Shown piece by piece: positions 36,608 to 45,363 of a DNA stretch of 64,000 bases (positions are counted from its first letter, which is position 1; each line of letters starts with the position of its first letter). Source of the DNA: PALSA-505 sp963702235. Its GTDB lineage: Bacteria; Actinomycetota; Actinomycetes; Streptosporangiales; Streptosporangiaceae. Where the stretch lies: NCBI GenBank assembly GCA_963702235.1, contig CAVPBZ010000005.1:62001-126000 (forward strand), in the 5' to 3' direction. The notes below the pieces were generated by a model that was not told the origin of the DNA, did not search any database, and was given only the letters and a program-made list of their open reading frames with translations. The position numbers and the translations under genes were made by a program.

Positions 36608-39373
36608 TCAGGCCGGGTCCGGGCCGAGGCCGCCGAGCGCGAGGGCGGCTGTCTGTTCCTGGGTCAGCGTCCGTCCCGCCGCGTACTCGGCCTCGAACAC
36701 CGCGGCTCCCAGGACTGAGCGGAGCCGCTGGCAGTCGGTGTCGCGCAGCCGGCCCTCCAGCGAATCGACGCTCTCGCCCAGCGCCGCCAGGGCCTGTTCG
36801 GCCGCGCCGTGCAGGCGGGCTGACCGGGCCGGATCGGCCCCGCCACCGCTGGTCATGGCCAGCCCGATCAGCGCATAGGCGACGCCCGACTTCATCAGCA
36901 CGCGCCGGGCCGACTTGAGCGATTCGGCGAACAGGCGCTCCGCCGCGCCTGGCGCTCCGCCGAGGTACTCGGCCAGCCCGAGGTTGAACGTCGCGTACAC
37001 CATGCCGTACCGGTCGCCCAGCGTCCGGGCGACCTCGAGCGACTCAAGCAGGCGGCCGCGCGCGGTATCCAGGTCGCCCAGTGCCAGCTCGGTGTACCCG
37101 AGGTTGCCGAGCATCGTCCCCACCTCCCGCCGGTCGCCCACCTGGCGGTACAGCCGCAGCGACTCGGCCGCGTCCCGGGACGCGGCGGTGTGGTCACCGC
37201 CGAGGTCAACGGCATACGACCGGACGGCCAGCAGCCGGGCAGTCAGGTGCGGCTCGGCGAGCGGCCGGGCCAGGTCCAGGCCCTGCTCGATGATCGGCAG
37301 CGCGGCGGCCTGCTGCCCCTGGCGCAGCAGGACGAAAGCGCACACGTGCAGCAGGTCGGCGGTCAGGGAGTCGTCCCTGGCGGACCGGGCAAGCGGCAGC
37401 GCCTCGTCGCAGTACTCGCCCGCCAGCGCGTAGCCGCCGGTCTGCTCGAGCAGGTAGGCCGCCGTGGCCAGGGCCCGGGCGCGCACCGGCGCCGGCTCGC
37501 GGGCCGCTGGCGCGGCGAGGAACCGGCGGAGGGCGTTCACCGCCTCGGCCGCGTGCCCGTGTGCCTTCCAGAACATCCGCAGCGAGGTGACGAGCCGGAT
37601 GCCGGGCACCGGATCCGGCTGGTGCAGGCTGAATGCGATCGCGGCCCGCAGGTTGTCGAGCTCGGCGTCGAGCCGGCCCAGCCACTCGGCCTGGTCGTCC
37701 GCCACCAGCCGCGGCGCCGCGGCTTCGGCCAGAGCCAGGTAATGGTTGCGGTGGGCCATCCGGGCCTCGCTCGCCGCTGCCGGTCCCTGGGTCTCGAGCT
37801 GCCGCGTCGCGTACTGCCGGACGGTTTCCAGCAGGCGGTAGCGGGCCGGGCCGGCGGCGGTGACGTCCAACTGCACGAGGTTCTTGTTGACCAGCGCGCC
37901 GAGGTGCCCGACGACCTGGTCCACGGGCACGGTCTCACCCGCGGTGACCACCTCCGTGGCGGTCAGGTCGAACCCGCCGGCGAACACCGAAAGCCGGGCG
38001 AGCACCTGGCGCTCCGGGGCGGTCAGCAGGTCCCAGGACCAGTTGACCATGGCCAGCAGCGTCTGCTGGCGGGGGAGTGCTGCCCGCGAGCCCCCGGTCA
38101 GGATCGAGAACCGCTGGTCGAGCCGGGCATCCAGCTCGGCCACCGGCATCACCCGCAGCCGGGCGGCTGCCAGCTCGATGGCCAGCGGGATACCGTCGAG
38201 CCGGCGGCAGATGCGCCCGGCGAGCCGGGCGGCTGGCTCATCCCAGCCAAGCCGCACCCCATGCTGCGCGGTGCGGTCGGCGAACAGCCGCACCGCCTCG
38301 CTGCCGCGGATGGTCTCGGCCTCATCGTCGTCGGCGGGGGTGGCCAGCGAGGGCACCCGGTGCACCCACTCGCCGTCGATACCCAGCGGCTCCCGGCTGG
38401 TCGCGAACAGCACGACGTTCGGGCAGTTCCGCAGCAGCGCGTCCGCAAGCTTGGCGCACGCGTCAACGACGTGCTCGCAGTTGTCCAGCAGGACCAGCAG
38501 GCTCCGCTGGCCGACCGCCTCGGCCAGCGTGTCGGCGACGGGCCGGTCCGGTTCCTGCTGGACGCCGAGCACGCTGGCGACGGTCGCCGCGACCAGGCCG
38601 GCGTCCCGCAGCGGAGCCAGGTCGGCAAACCACACGCCGTCTCCGGAGCCATCCACCAGGCCGGCGGCGACCTGCAGTCCGAGCCGGGTCTTGCCCGCCC
38701 CGCCTGGGCCGGTGAGCGTGACCAGGCGGCTGGCAGTGACCAGCCGGCGCACCTCGGTCAGCTCCGCGTCGCGGCCGATGAAGCTCGACACCTGGGCTGG
38801 CAGGTTGTGCCGCAGCCTCGGGTTGTCCAGCGACCGCAGCGGCGGGAAGGCCGCGGGCAGGCCGCCGGCGTCGAGCTGGAAGATTTGTTCCGGCTGGCTC
38901 AGGTCCTTCAGCCGGTGCAGGCCCAGGTCGCGGAGCGACGCGCCGGCCGGCACCGAGTCGCGGAGCAGGAGCGCCGTGGTGGCCGATGCCAGGATCTGCC
39001 CGCCGTGGGCGACCCCGGCCACCCGGGCCGCCCGGTGCACGTCGAGGCCGACGATGCCGGCTGCCGTCTGCGACGCCTCGCCGGAGTGCACGCCCATCCG
39101 GACGCGCACCGCCTCGCCGGCCGGCCACGGGTAGGAGATCAGCGCCCGCTGTATCTCGATCGCCGCGGTCACGCACGCGCGCGGCGAGGAGAACACCGCG
39201 AAGAACGCATCGCCCTGGGTGTCGACCTCGGTGCCGTCGTGGGCCGCCAGGCTGGCCCGGATCAGCCGGTGGTGAGCGGTGAGGACCTCCGCGTACGTGT
39301 CCCCCAGCCGCCGCAGCATCGCCGTCGAACCCTCGATGTCGGTGAACAGGAACGTAAGCGTCTGGGTAGCCAC
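36608..39373 (-). CDS. Adenylate/guanylate cyclase-domain, NB-ARC ATPase and TPR regulator
   Basis: 921 aa from GTG 39373, where MATQTLTFLFTDIEGST matches the usual family start; GTG 39424 would add 17 residues. Order: class III nucleotide cyclase (metal Asp in FLFTDIEGST, second in VDTQGDAFFAVF, RVRMGVHSGE; residues 1-175), NB-ARC/AAA ATPase (Walker A LTGPGGAGKTRL, Walker B LLVLLDNCEHVVDA; about 200-480) and TPR-like helical repeats to the end. No DNA-binding domain is evident. Such proteins are signal-integrating ATPases; cyclase activity is uncertain. Confidence 0.9.
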   Translation of the reverse strand: MATQTLTFLFTDIEGSTAMLRRLGDTYAEVLTAHHRLIRASLAAHDGTEVDTQGDAFFAVFSSPRACVTAAIEIQRALISYPWPAGEAVRVRMGVHSGEASQTAAGIVGLDVHRAARVAGVAHGGQILASATTALLLRDSVPAGASLRDLGLHRLKDLSQPEQIFQLDAGGLPAAFPPLRSLDNPRLRHNLPAQVSSFIGRDAELTEVRRLVTASRLVTLTGPGGAGKTRLGLQVAAGLVDGSGDGVWFADLAPLRDAGLVAATVASVLGVQQEPDRPVADTLAEAVGQRSLLVLLDNCEHVVDACAKLADALLRNCPNVVLFATSREPLGIDGEWVHRVPSLATPADDDEAETIRGSEAVRLFADRTAQHGVRLGWDEPAARLAGRICRRLDGIPLAIELAAARLRVMPVAELDARLDQRFSILTGGSRAALPRQQTLLAMVNWSWDLLTAPERQVLARLSVFAGGFDLTATEVVTAGETVPVDQVVGHLGALVNKNLVQLDVTAAGPARYRLLETVRQYATRQLETQGPAAASEARMAHRNHYLALAEAAAPRLVADDQAEWLGRLDAELDNLRAAIAFSLHQPDPVPGIRLVTSLRMFWKAHGHAAEAVNALRRFLAAPAAREPAPVRARALATAAYLLEQTGGYALAGEYCDEALPLARSARDDSLTADLLHVCAFVLLRQGQQAAALPIIEQGLDLARPLAEPHLTARLLAVRSYAVDLGGDHTAASRDAAESLRLYRQVGDRREVGTMLGNLGYTELALGDLDTARGRLLESLEVARTLGDRYGMVYATFNLGLAEYLGGAPGAAERLFAESLKSARRVLMKSGVAYALIGLAMTSGGGADPARSARLHGAAEQALAALGESVDSLEGRLRDTDCQRLRSVLGAAVFEAEYAAGRTLTQEQTAALALGGLGPDPA

Positions 39374-39610
39374 CGGCCTGGGCTTCCATCTGAGAGTGGC
39401 GCTGGCCGGGAACCGGAGGGTCACCGACCTGTTTAAGCGGGGCCGTACAGGAAGCGTAACCCGCCGCGCTCGCTCCGGGCGGAAAGGCTGCCACCGGAGG
39501 GAGCCGGGCCGCGTCCGCGCCGGTGGCCGCTAGCCGGATTGATCGTGGCCGGGGTGGTGCGGATGGTCATGCGCGGCGGGGCCGCCCGAACCGGGCGGAT
39601 CGGCCGGCAT

Positions 39611-39787
39611 TCAACAACCGGGCTGGCCGTTGTTGCCGCAGCAAGCCTGCTTGTTGCGCAGCTTGATAAAGGTGTTGGACACAGCCAGCCGCACCTTGGT
39701 GGCGAACGGGGCGTCGTAGGTGGTCCAGTTGGCGAAGAAGGCACCTGGGCTTGATCCATGCTCAGGTTCCTGACCTGGGGCGCACAT
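39611..39787 (-). CDS. Small Cys-rich protein, 58 aa, ending CCGNNGQPGC
   Basis: ATG 39787 to TGA 39611. The peptide includes FFANWTTYDAPFATKVRLAV, NTFIKLRNK and the C-terminal CCGNNGQPGC. I recall short actinobacterial proteins with the same Cys-Cys-Gly-Asn...Pro-Gly-Cys ending, so this looks conserved rather than random. No ribosome site is evident; a TACTGT lies 7 nt before the ATG, so a leaderless mRNA is possible. It faces the molybdopterin operon starting at 39950. Function unknown; the three terminal Cys could bind metal or a cluster. Confidence 0.6.
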   Translation of the reverse strand: MCAPGQEPEHGSSPGAFFANWTTYDAPFATKVRLAVSNTFIKLRNKQACCGNNGQPGC

Positions 39788-39949
39788 AACGCAAACAGTA
39801 CGACGAATGCGGTCCTCGCTCTAGTGAGCAGGGCCGTCGCGCGCAGGCGCGCAGCCAGCAGCCTCCGCGGTGCCGCTGCTTGCAGGATGGGTGCCGGTAC
39901 GCCCGGGAGGTCCGGCATGCCGCAGAATGGCAGTAAGGGGGTGACCGGC

Positions 39950-40549
39950 ATGAGTCCCGTTTCCCGTGGTTTTCACGGCAGGCGCCGCGCGGCGCCGGAG
40001 GGCCGCGTTCCGCCCGGCCAGTACGTGACCGAGGATTTCCCGGTGCTGTCGGCCGGCCCAACCCCGCACACGCGGCTGACCGACTGGACGTTCTCGATCG
40101 CCGGCGGCGAGGAGCCGAAGAGCTGGACGTGGGAGGAATTCCGCGCGCTGCCGGCCGAGGACGTCACCGCGGACATCCACTGCGTGACCCGGTGGTCCAA
40201 GCTCGACACGGCCTGGGCGGGCGTGTCCGTCGACACGCTGCTCGACCAGGTCGGGCACGACGCCGGATACGTGCTCGCGTTCTGCGACGGCGGGTACACG
40301 ACCAACCTGCCGATAGCCGACGTGACCGACGGGCGGGCCTGGGTGGCCTTCGGCTACGACGGGAAGCCGCTCGCGGCCGAGCACGGCGGGCCCGCGCGGC
40401 TGCTCGTCCCGCACCTGTACTTCTGGAAGAGCGCGAAATGGGTGCGCGGGCTGCGGCTGGCCGACACCGACGAGCCGGGCTTCTGGGAGACCTACGGATA
40501 TCACATGTACGGGGATCCATGGCTGGAACAGCGGTACGCGGGCGACTGA
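39950..40549 (+). CDS. Molybdopterin-dependent oxidoreductase (sulfite-oxidase fold)
   Basis: 199 aa from ATG 39950, with GGGGGTGA 6 nt upstream; ATG 39917 is possible. Single molybdopterin domain of the sulfite oxidase/MsrP fold: IHCVTRWSKLDTAWAGV carries the Cys that ligates Mo, followed by YTTNLPIAD and LVPHLYFWKSAKWVRGL. No signal peptide, heme domain or Tat motif, so it is cytosolic. Overlaps the reductase gene by 31 nt, suggesting a two-component electron-transfer enzyme (inference). Substrate unknown. Confidence 0.9.
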   Translation: MSPVSRGFHGRRRAAPEGRVPPGQYVTEDFPVLSAGPTPHTRLTDWTFSIAGGEEPKSWTWEEFRALPAEDVTADIHCVTRWSKLDTAWAGVSVDTLLDQVGHDAGYVLAFCDGGYTTNLPIADVTDGRAWVAFGYDGKPLAAEHGGPARLLVPHLYFWKSAKWVRGLRLADTDEPGFWETYGYHMYGDPWLEQRYAGD

Positions 40550-41262
40550 CCTGGCAGGTCGCGACAGTCTCCTCGGTCATCGACGAGACGGCCGCGGTGC
40601 GGACGATCGGCCTGGACGTGCCGGACTGGCCGGGCCACCGGGCCGGCCAGCACCTGGACGTGCGGCTGACCGCCGAGGACGGTTACCGCGCCGAGCGCTC
40701 CTACTCGATCGCCGCCGCCCCGGGCGAGCCGGTGGCGATCACGGTGATGCGGCTGGACGACGGCGAGGTCTCGCCTTACCTCACCGAGGAGCTCAGGCCC
40801 GGTGACGAGCTCGAGCTGCGCGGGCCGATCGGCGGCTACTTCGTCTGGGAGCCCGCGGACGGCGGCCCGCTGCTGCTGCTGGGCGGCGGCTCCGGGATCG
40901 TCCCGCTCCGGGCGATCCTGCGGCACCGGGAGCGCACCGGCAGCACGATCCCGGTCCGGTTGCTCTACTCCTCCCGCTCCTGGCCGGACGTGATCTACCG
41001 CGACGAGCTCGGCGAGCTCGCCGATGGGGTCGAGGTGATCCAGACGCTGACCCGGCAGCAGCCGCCGGGCTGGACCGGTTACGCGCGGCGGGCCGACGCG
41101 CAGATGCTGGCCGAGGTTGCCTGGCCAGCCGGTGAGAGCCCGCTCGCCTACGCCTGCGGTCCGACCAGCTTCGTCGAGACGGTCAGCGCCGGCCTGGTCG
41201 GGCTCGGCTACCCGCCCCAGCGGGTCAAGACCGAGCGGTTCGGCGCGACGGGAGCACCATGA
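40519..41262 (+). CDS. Ferredoxin-reductase-type FAD/NAD(P)H oxidoreductase
   Basis: 247 aa from ATG 40519, inside the end of the upstream gene. FAD-binding motif RSYSIAAAPG near residue 69, nucleotide-binding GGGSGIVPLRA near 122 and the late ACGPTSFVE. No 2Fe-2S domain. It probably passes electrons from NAD(P)H to the molybdopterin protein encoded just upstream. Its stop overlaps the next start (41259-41262). Confidence 0.92.
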   Translation: MAGTAVRGRLTWQVATVSSVIDETAAVRTIGLDVPDWPGHRAGQHLDVRLTAEDGYRAERSYSIAAAPGEPVAITVMRLDDGEVSPYLTEELRPGDELELRGPIGGYFVWEPADGGPLLLLGGGSGIVPLRAILRHRERTGSTIPVRLLYSSRSWPDVIYRDELGELADGVEVIQTLTRQQPPGWTGYARRADAQMLAEVAWPAGESPLAYACGPTSFVETVSAGLVGLGYPPQRVKTERFGATGAP

Positions 41263-41507
41263 TCGAGCAACTGGACGGGAACGCGATCGGCGGCCTGCTG
41301 CTGGAGATCTTCGGCACCGAGATGACCACGGCCACGGGCACCTGCGGCAGCTGCGGGACCACCGGCCAGGTGGCCGGGCTGGCCGTGTACCTGCGCGGGC
41401 CGGGCACCGTGGTGCGCTGCCCGGTGTGCGACGCCGTGCTCATGGTGTTCGCCGAGATCCGCGGCATCACCTGCGTGGACCTGCGGGGCCTGGCCGCGCT
41501 GGACTGA
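41259..41507 (+). CDS. Small zinc-ribbon protein (DUF6510-like)
   Basis: 82 aa from ATG 41259 (ATGA overlap). Four Cys as CGSC and CPVC about 30 residues apart form a zinc ribbon; the ends are hydrophobic. I recall DUF6510 proteins in the same place beside molybdopterin and flavin reductase genes. Third gene of this operon; it may be a chaperone or electron-transfer accessory (inference). Confidence 0.8.
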   Translation: MIEQLDGNAIGGLLLEIFGTEMTTATGTCGSCGTTGQVAGLAVYLRGPGTVVRCPVCDAVLMVFAEIRGITCVDLRGLAALD

Positions 41508-41604
41508 CCGCCCTGCACCGACTCCTGGCCGGCCGCGCGGCCGCGCGCCGCGGGCGGCCTGGCCGCAGGCGATGAACGCGGTGCAGGCGGGCCGGCCTGC
41601 ACCG

Positions 41605-43140
41605 TTAGGAATCCGGATTCATCGTGGCCTTGATGTCGGCCTTGAGCACCTTGCCCAGCCGGGAGCGGGGCAGATCCGGCCAGATCTCGATCTGCTTCGG
41701 CGTCTTGACGCTGCCGAGCCGCGCCTTGACGAACTCCTTCACCGCCTCGGGCGCCGCGGACTGCCCGGGCTGCAATTGCAGCACGGCGGTGACCCGTTCG
41801 CCCCACTTGTCGTCCGGCAGGCCGATGACCGCGCAGTCCCGTACGGCCGGATGCTGCATCAGCGCCTGCTCGACCTCGGCGGAGTAGACGTTGAACCCGC
41901 CGGTGATGATCATGTCCTTGGCCCGGTCCACGATGTAGAGGAAGTTGGCGGGGTCGAGGTAGCCGATGTCGCCGGTGTGGTGCCAGCCGTGCCGGGATGC
42001 CTCCTGGGTGGCCGCCGGGTTCTTGTAGTAGCCGGCCATCACCAGCGAGCTGCGGATGACTATCTCGCCGCGCTCCCCGCGCGGCAGCAGCCGCCCGTCG
42101 TCGTCCATGATCGCGACGGTCACCAGCGGGGCCGGGCGGCCGGCCGAGGACAGCCGCTCGCGGGCGACCGAGCCGTCGGGCCGGAAGTGGTCGGCGGGCG
42201 CCATCGTCGAGATCATCATCGGCGCCTCGCTCTGGCCGAACAGCTGGGCCAACACCGGGCCGATCTTCGCCAGCGCCTCCTCCAGCCGGGTGGCCGACAT
42301 CGGCGCCGCGCCGTACCACAGGCACTGCAGCGACGACAGGTCGGTCCCGGCCAGCTTCTCGTGCCCGAGCAGCATGTAGATCAGCGTCGGCGGCAGGAAC
42401 GTGTGCGTGATCCGGTGCCGCTCGATCAGTACGAGGTACTCGGTCAGGTCCGGTCTGGGCATGACGACGATCTCGCCGCCCAGCGCCAGCACCGGGAAGC
42501 ACAGCACGCCCGCCGCGTGGGTGAGCGGCGCGACCGCCAGGTACCTGGGCCGCCCGGCGAACGGGTACCCCATCAGCGTCAGCGCCGACATCGTCTCGAT
42601 GTTCCGGCCGGTCAGCATCACGCCTTTCGGCCGGCCCGTCGTCCCGCCGGTGCCGACGATCAGCGCCGTGTCGTCCGGGGGACTGGCCTCGTACGGCTCG
42701 GCGGCGTGGCCGTCCAGCCAGGCGGCGAAGCTGACCGCCGGGCCGGACTCCCGGTCCAGGCAGACCAGCGTGGTGAGCTTCGGCAGGCCGGGCAGGATCT
42801 GCGTGACCAGCGGCTCGAACGCGGCCTGGAAGATAAGGCAGCTGCAGTCGAACAGGTCGAGCAGCTCGCGGTTCTCCGCGGCCTCGTTGCGCGGGTTGAC
42901 CGGGCACCAGACCGCGCCGGCCCGGGCGATGCCGAACACGCAGGAAAAGGCGACCGGATCGTTCGCCGACAGGATCGCGACCTTGTCGCCGGGGCGCACG
43001 CCCGAGCCCGCCAGGGCCCTGGCCACCCGCCAGGACAGCTCCTGCACCTGGCCATAGGAGAGCGTGGCGTCTCCCATGGTCAGGCACGGAGCGGCGGGCC
43101 CGAGCGATGCTCCCTTGTCGAGGTAGCCGGTCAGCCGCAT
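41605..43140 (-). CDS. Acyl-CoA synthetase / AMP-dependent ligase
   Basis: 511 aa from ATG 43140. ANL superfamily: P-loop-like LIVGTGGTTGRPKGVMLT near residue 170, LFGQSEAPMMIS as the A5 motif, YLDPANFLYIVDRAKDMI as A7/A8 and the catalytic Lys in RLGKVLKADIKA near the end. Activates a carboxylic acid with ATP and transfers it to CoA. Third gene of the minus-strand unit behind the SDR and saccharopine-dehydrogenase-like genes. The acid, perhaps a fatty or aromatic acid, cannot be named. Confidence 0.9.
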   Translation of the reverse strand: MRLTGYLDKGASLGPAAPCLTMGDATLSYGQVQELSWRVARALAGSGVRPGDKVAILSANDPVAFSCVFGIARAGAVWCPVNPRNEAAENRELLDLFDCSCLIFQAAFEPLVTQILPGLPKLTTLVCLDRESGPAVSFAAWLDGHAAEPYEASPPDDTALIVGTGGTTGRPKGVMLTGRNIETMSALTLMGYPFAGRPRYLAVAPLTHAAGVLCFPVLALGGEIVVMPRPDLTEYLVLIERHRITHTFLPPTLIYMLLGHEKLAGTDLSSLQCLWYGAAPMSATRLEEALAKIGPVLAQLFGQSEAPMMISTMAPADHFRPDGSVARERLSSAGRPAPLVTVAIMDDDGRLLPRGERGEIVIRSSLVMAGYYKNPAATQEASRHGWHHTGDIGYLDPANFLYIVDRAKDMIITGGFNVYSAEVEQALMQHPAVRDCAVIGLPDDKWGERVTAVLQLQPGQSAAPEAVKEFVKARLGSVKTPKQIEIWPDLPRSRLGKVLKADIKATMNPDS

Positions 43141-43181
43141 GGCCGCGCCAGCGCCAGGGTCAGGGCCGGGGCCAGGGCTGT

Positions 43182-43209
43182 GGCCGGGGCCGGGGCCGGG
43201 GCCGGGGCC
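43182..43209. repeat. GGGGCC tandem repeat between two genes of an operon
   Basis: Four perfect GGGGCC units preceded by GGCC, within a longer G/C-repetitive gap 43145-43225. It lies just upstream of the acyl-CoA ligase start, on the mRNA as GGCCCC. The plus strand could form a G-quadruplex. Confidence 0.75.
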
Positions 43210-43234
43210 AGGGTCAGCCCCGGGACCAGAGGGG

Positions 43235-44356
43235 TCACGCGCACGCGCTGACGACGGGCTCCATCACCAGCCCGAAGCTGCGCAGCACGCCGAGCAGCTC
43301 GCGGTGCCCGAACGCCTGGCAGCCCGACGCGAACCCGGCCCGCCGCGGCGGCTGCTGCAGCAGCGAGTAGGCGGCGTGCGCCTGCAGCAGCCCGGTCTGC
43401 TTGTAGTTGCTGTTGCCGTGGATCACGCAGTGCACCCGGCCCAGCGGGCCGGACGCGTAGACCGAGTCCAGCGACGTGTTGACCCGGGGGTTCTCCCGCG
43501 GCGGCATGCCGGACTGGACCGAGCTGGCCACGCTGGCCAGCGCTTCCTCCTGCTGGTCGGCCGGCAGCGTCTTGATCTGCTCCTCGACCATCTTGACCGT
43601 GGCCACGACGCCCTCCATCACGGTCCGGTCGAAGACGCCGCCGATGGCCTTGCAGGAGGCCACGCGCGGGTCGTTCTTGAACCACACCGGGTGGCTGGTG
43701 CCGCCCCAGGGCAGCGCCAGCCCGGTCTCGTGCTGGCCGGGGACGACGACCTCGAACTTAGACTCGGGGTTCCACTTCTGGTACTGGTTGTGCTCGAGGT
43801 AGTACCAGTCCGCCTTGAGGATCGTGAAGATCGTCTGCGTGGAGGCCTGGGTCGGGAATCCCTTCCACAGCACCAGGATGTCCAGGGTGTCCACGCCCGG
43901 CGTCTCCAGGCAGATGTTCGCCGCGATCTCGCCGGTGGTGTACATCTGCGCGACGCCCGGCGACAGCAGCAGGCCGCGGTCGGCGAACTGGGCGCCCCAG
44001 TTCGACTGCGCGGCCATGACCCAGTCCTGCTCGCCCGTCGTGTCCAGGTAGTGGCAGCCGGCCGCGAGGCTCGCCTCCACCACCGCCGGCCCGTGCTTGA
44101 TGAACGGGCCGACGATGTTGCACACCACGCTGGCCCCGTCGAACAGCTCGGTCAGCGGGCCCACCTCGTGGCTGACTTCGACGACCTCGTGCTCCGCGGT
44201 CTCGATGCCGGGGATCTTCTCGATCACCTCCTGCAGCCGGGCCTTGTCCCGGCCGGCCGCGATGAACGGGACGTGAAACTCGCGCAGGTACTCGCAGACC
44301 AGGCGGCCGGTGTAACCGGAGGCGCCGTACACGACGACGGGCTTGCTCGTGCTCAT
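43235..44356 (-). CDS. Saccharopine-dehydrogenase-like NAD(P)-binding protein
   Basis: 373 aa from ATG 44356; AAAGG lies 8 nt upstream. N-terminal Rossmann fold KPVVVYGASGYTGRLVCEYL, then a saccharopine-dehydrogenase-type catalytic/dimer region (CHYLDTTGEQDWVM). The family includes trans-acting enoyl reductases and related membrane-lipid enzymes of actinobacteria. Between an SDR and an acyl-CoA ligase it is likely part of a lipid or acyl-chain pathway (inference), and is controlled with them by the TetR operators at 45221-45280. Confidence 0.88.
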   Translation of the reverse strand: MSTSKPVVVYGASGYTGRLVCEYLREFHVPFIAAGRDKARLQEVIEKIPGIETAEHEVVEVSHEVGPLTELFDGASVVCNIVGPFIKHGPAVVEASLAAGCHYLDTTGEQDWVMAAQSNWGAQFADRGLLLSPGVAQMYTTGEIAANICLETPGVDTLDILVLWKGFPTQASTQTIFTILKADWYYLEHNQYQKWNPESKFEVVVPGQHETGLALPWGGTSHPVWFKNDPRVASCKAIGGVFDRTVMEGVVATVKMVEEQIKTLPADQQEEALASVASSVQSGMPPRENPRVNTSLDSVYASGPLGRVHCVIHGNSNYKQTGLLQAHAAYSLLQQPPRRAGFASGCQAFGHRELLGVLRSFGLVMEPVVSACA

Positions 44357-44390
44357 GGATGCTGCCTTTCGGGTTTCGGGGATGGCGCGG

Positions 44391-45194
44391 TCACATGCCC
44401 ATGCCGCCGTTGACCGGCAGGCCGGCCCCGGTGACGAAGCGGGCGCCGTCGGAGGCGAGGAACACCACGGCATCGGCCATGTCGTTGACTTCGCCGAGCC
44501 GGCCGAGCGGGGTCAGGCCGATCACGTCGCCGACCGCGGCCTCGGCGCTGGGCCACAGGCCCAGGGTCACCATGTCGCTAGCCAGCTTCAGGCCCATCTG
44601 GGTGGCCACGAGTCCCGGGTAGACGCAGTTCACCCGCACGCCGTAGCCCAGCTTCCCGGACTCCTGCGCGGCCACCCGGGTCAGCCGGTCCACCGCCGAC
44701 TTGGTCGCCGAGTAGCCCGCGATACCGGGGAACGGGATCGTCGCGGCCACCGAGGAGATGTTGACGATGGCGCCGCCCTGGCCCGCCGCGCCGTCCGGCC
44801 GCATGGCGCGGAAGGCATGCTTGATGCCCAGCGCCGTGCCGACGATGTTGACGTCCAGCATCTGCCGGAGCTCGGCCGGGTCGATGTCGATCACCAGCGC
44901 GGAAATCTCGACGCCGGCGTTGTTGATCAGGATGTCGAAGCCGCCCAGCTCGACGATCGTCCGGGTGACCGCGCCCTCCCAGCTGGCGTCGTCGGTCACG
45001 TCCAGCCTGACGAAGCCCGCGGCCGCGCCGGTCTCGCGCAGCGCCGCGGCGGTCTTCTCGCCGTCGCCGTCGAGGATGTCGCCGATCATCACCGCGGCCC
45101 CGGCGCGGGCGAGCGCCTCGGCCATGCCCGCTCCCAGCCCGCGCGCTCCGCCGGTTACCAGTGCCTTGCGTCCAGTCAGGTCGTACACGCTCAT
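44391..45194 (-). CDS. Short-chain dehydrogenase/reductase (SDR)
   Basis: 267 aa from ATG 45194, with GAGGAGC 6 nt upstream. Classical SDR: TGGARGLG cofactor motif at residues 15-22, NNAG near 90, catalytic Ser in NISSV, Tyr/Lys in GYSATKSAVD and a closing VNGGMGM. NAD(P)(H)-dependent oxidation or reduction of an alcohol/ketone. First gene of the three-gene unit ending at 41605; three TetR-type operators lie 27 bp or more upstream. Confidence 0.93.
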   Translation of the reverse strand: MSVYDLTGRKALVTGGARGLGAGMAEALARAGAAVMIGDILDGDGEKTAAALRETGAAAGFVRLDVTDDASWEGAVTRTIVELGGFDILINNAGVEISALVIDIDPAELRQMLDVNIVGTALGIKHAFRAMRPDGAAGQGGAIVNISSVAATIPFPGIAGYSATKSAVDRLTRVAAQESGKLGYGVRVNCVYPGLVATQMGLKLASDMVTLGLWPSAEAAVGDVIGLTPLGRLGEVNDMADAVVFLASDGARFVTGAGLPVNGGMGM

Positions 45195-45220
45195 CCGAAG
45201 CTCCTCGGGTCGCCGTTGGC

Positions 45221-45280
45221 CTTGACAATCGTCAAGCTTTAATTGGACGCTTGTCAAGAGTTCTTTGGACAGTTGTCAAG
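45221..45280. promoter_or_regulatory. Three TetR-type operators spaced exactly 22 bp
   Basis: Three 16 bp sites of form (C/T)T(T/G)GAC-N4-GTCAAG at 45221-45236, 45243-45258 and 45265-45280. Each is a near or perfect palindrome and they repeat with a 22 bp period, about two helical turns, so repressors would bind on one DNA face. They fill the gap between the SDR start (45194) and the TetR start (45364). Confidence 0.82.
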
Positions 45281-45363
45281 GGCCCGAACGGGAAGGCGCC
45301 GGCCGGACGCTAGAATCAGACGCGATACGCAGGGAAAACCCGGAAGGCAGACGGACAATCGCC

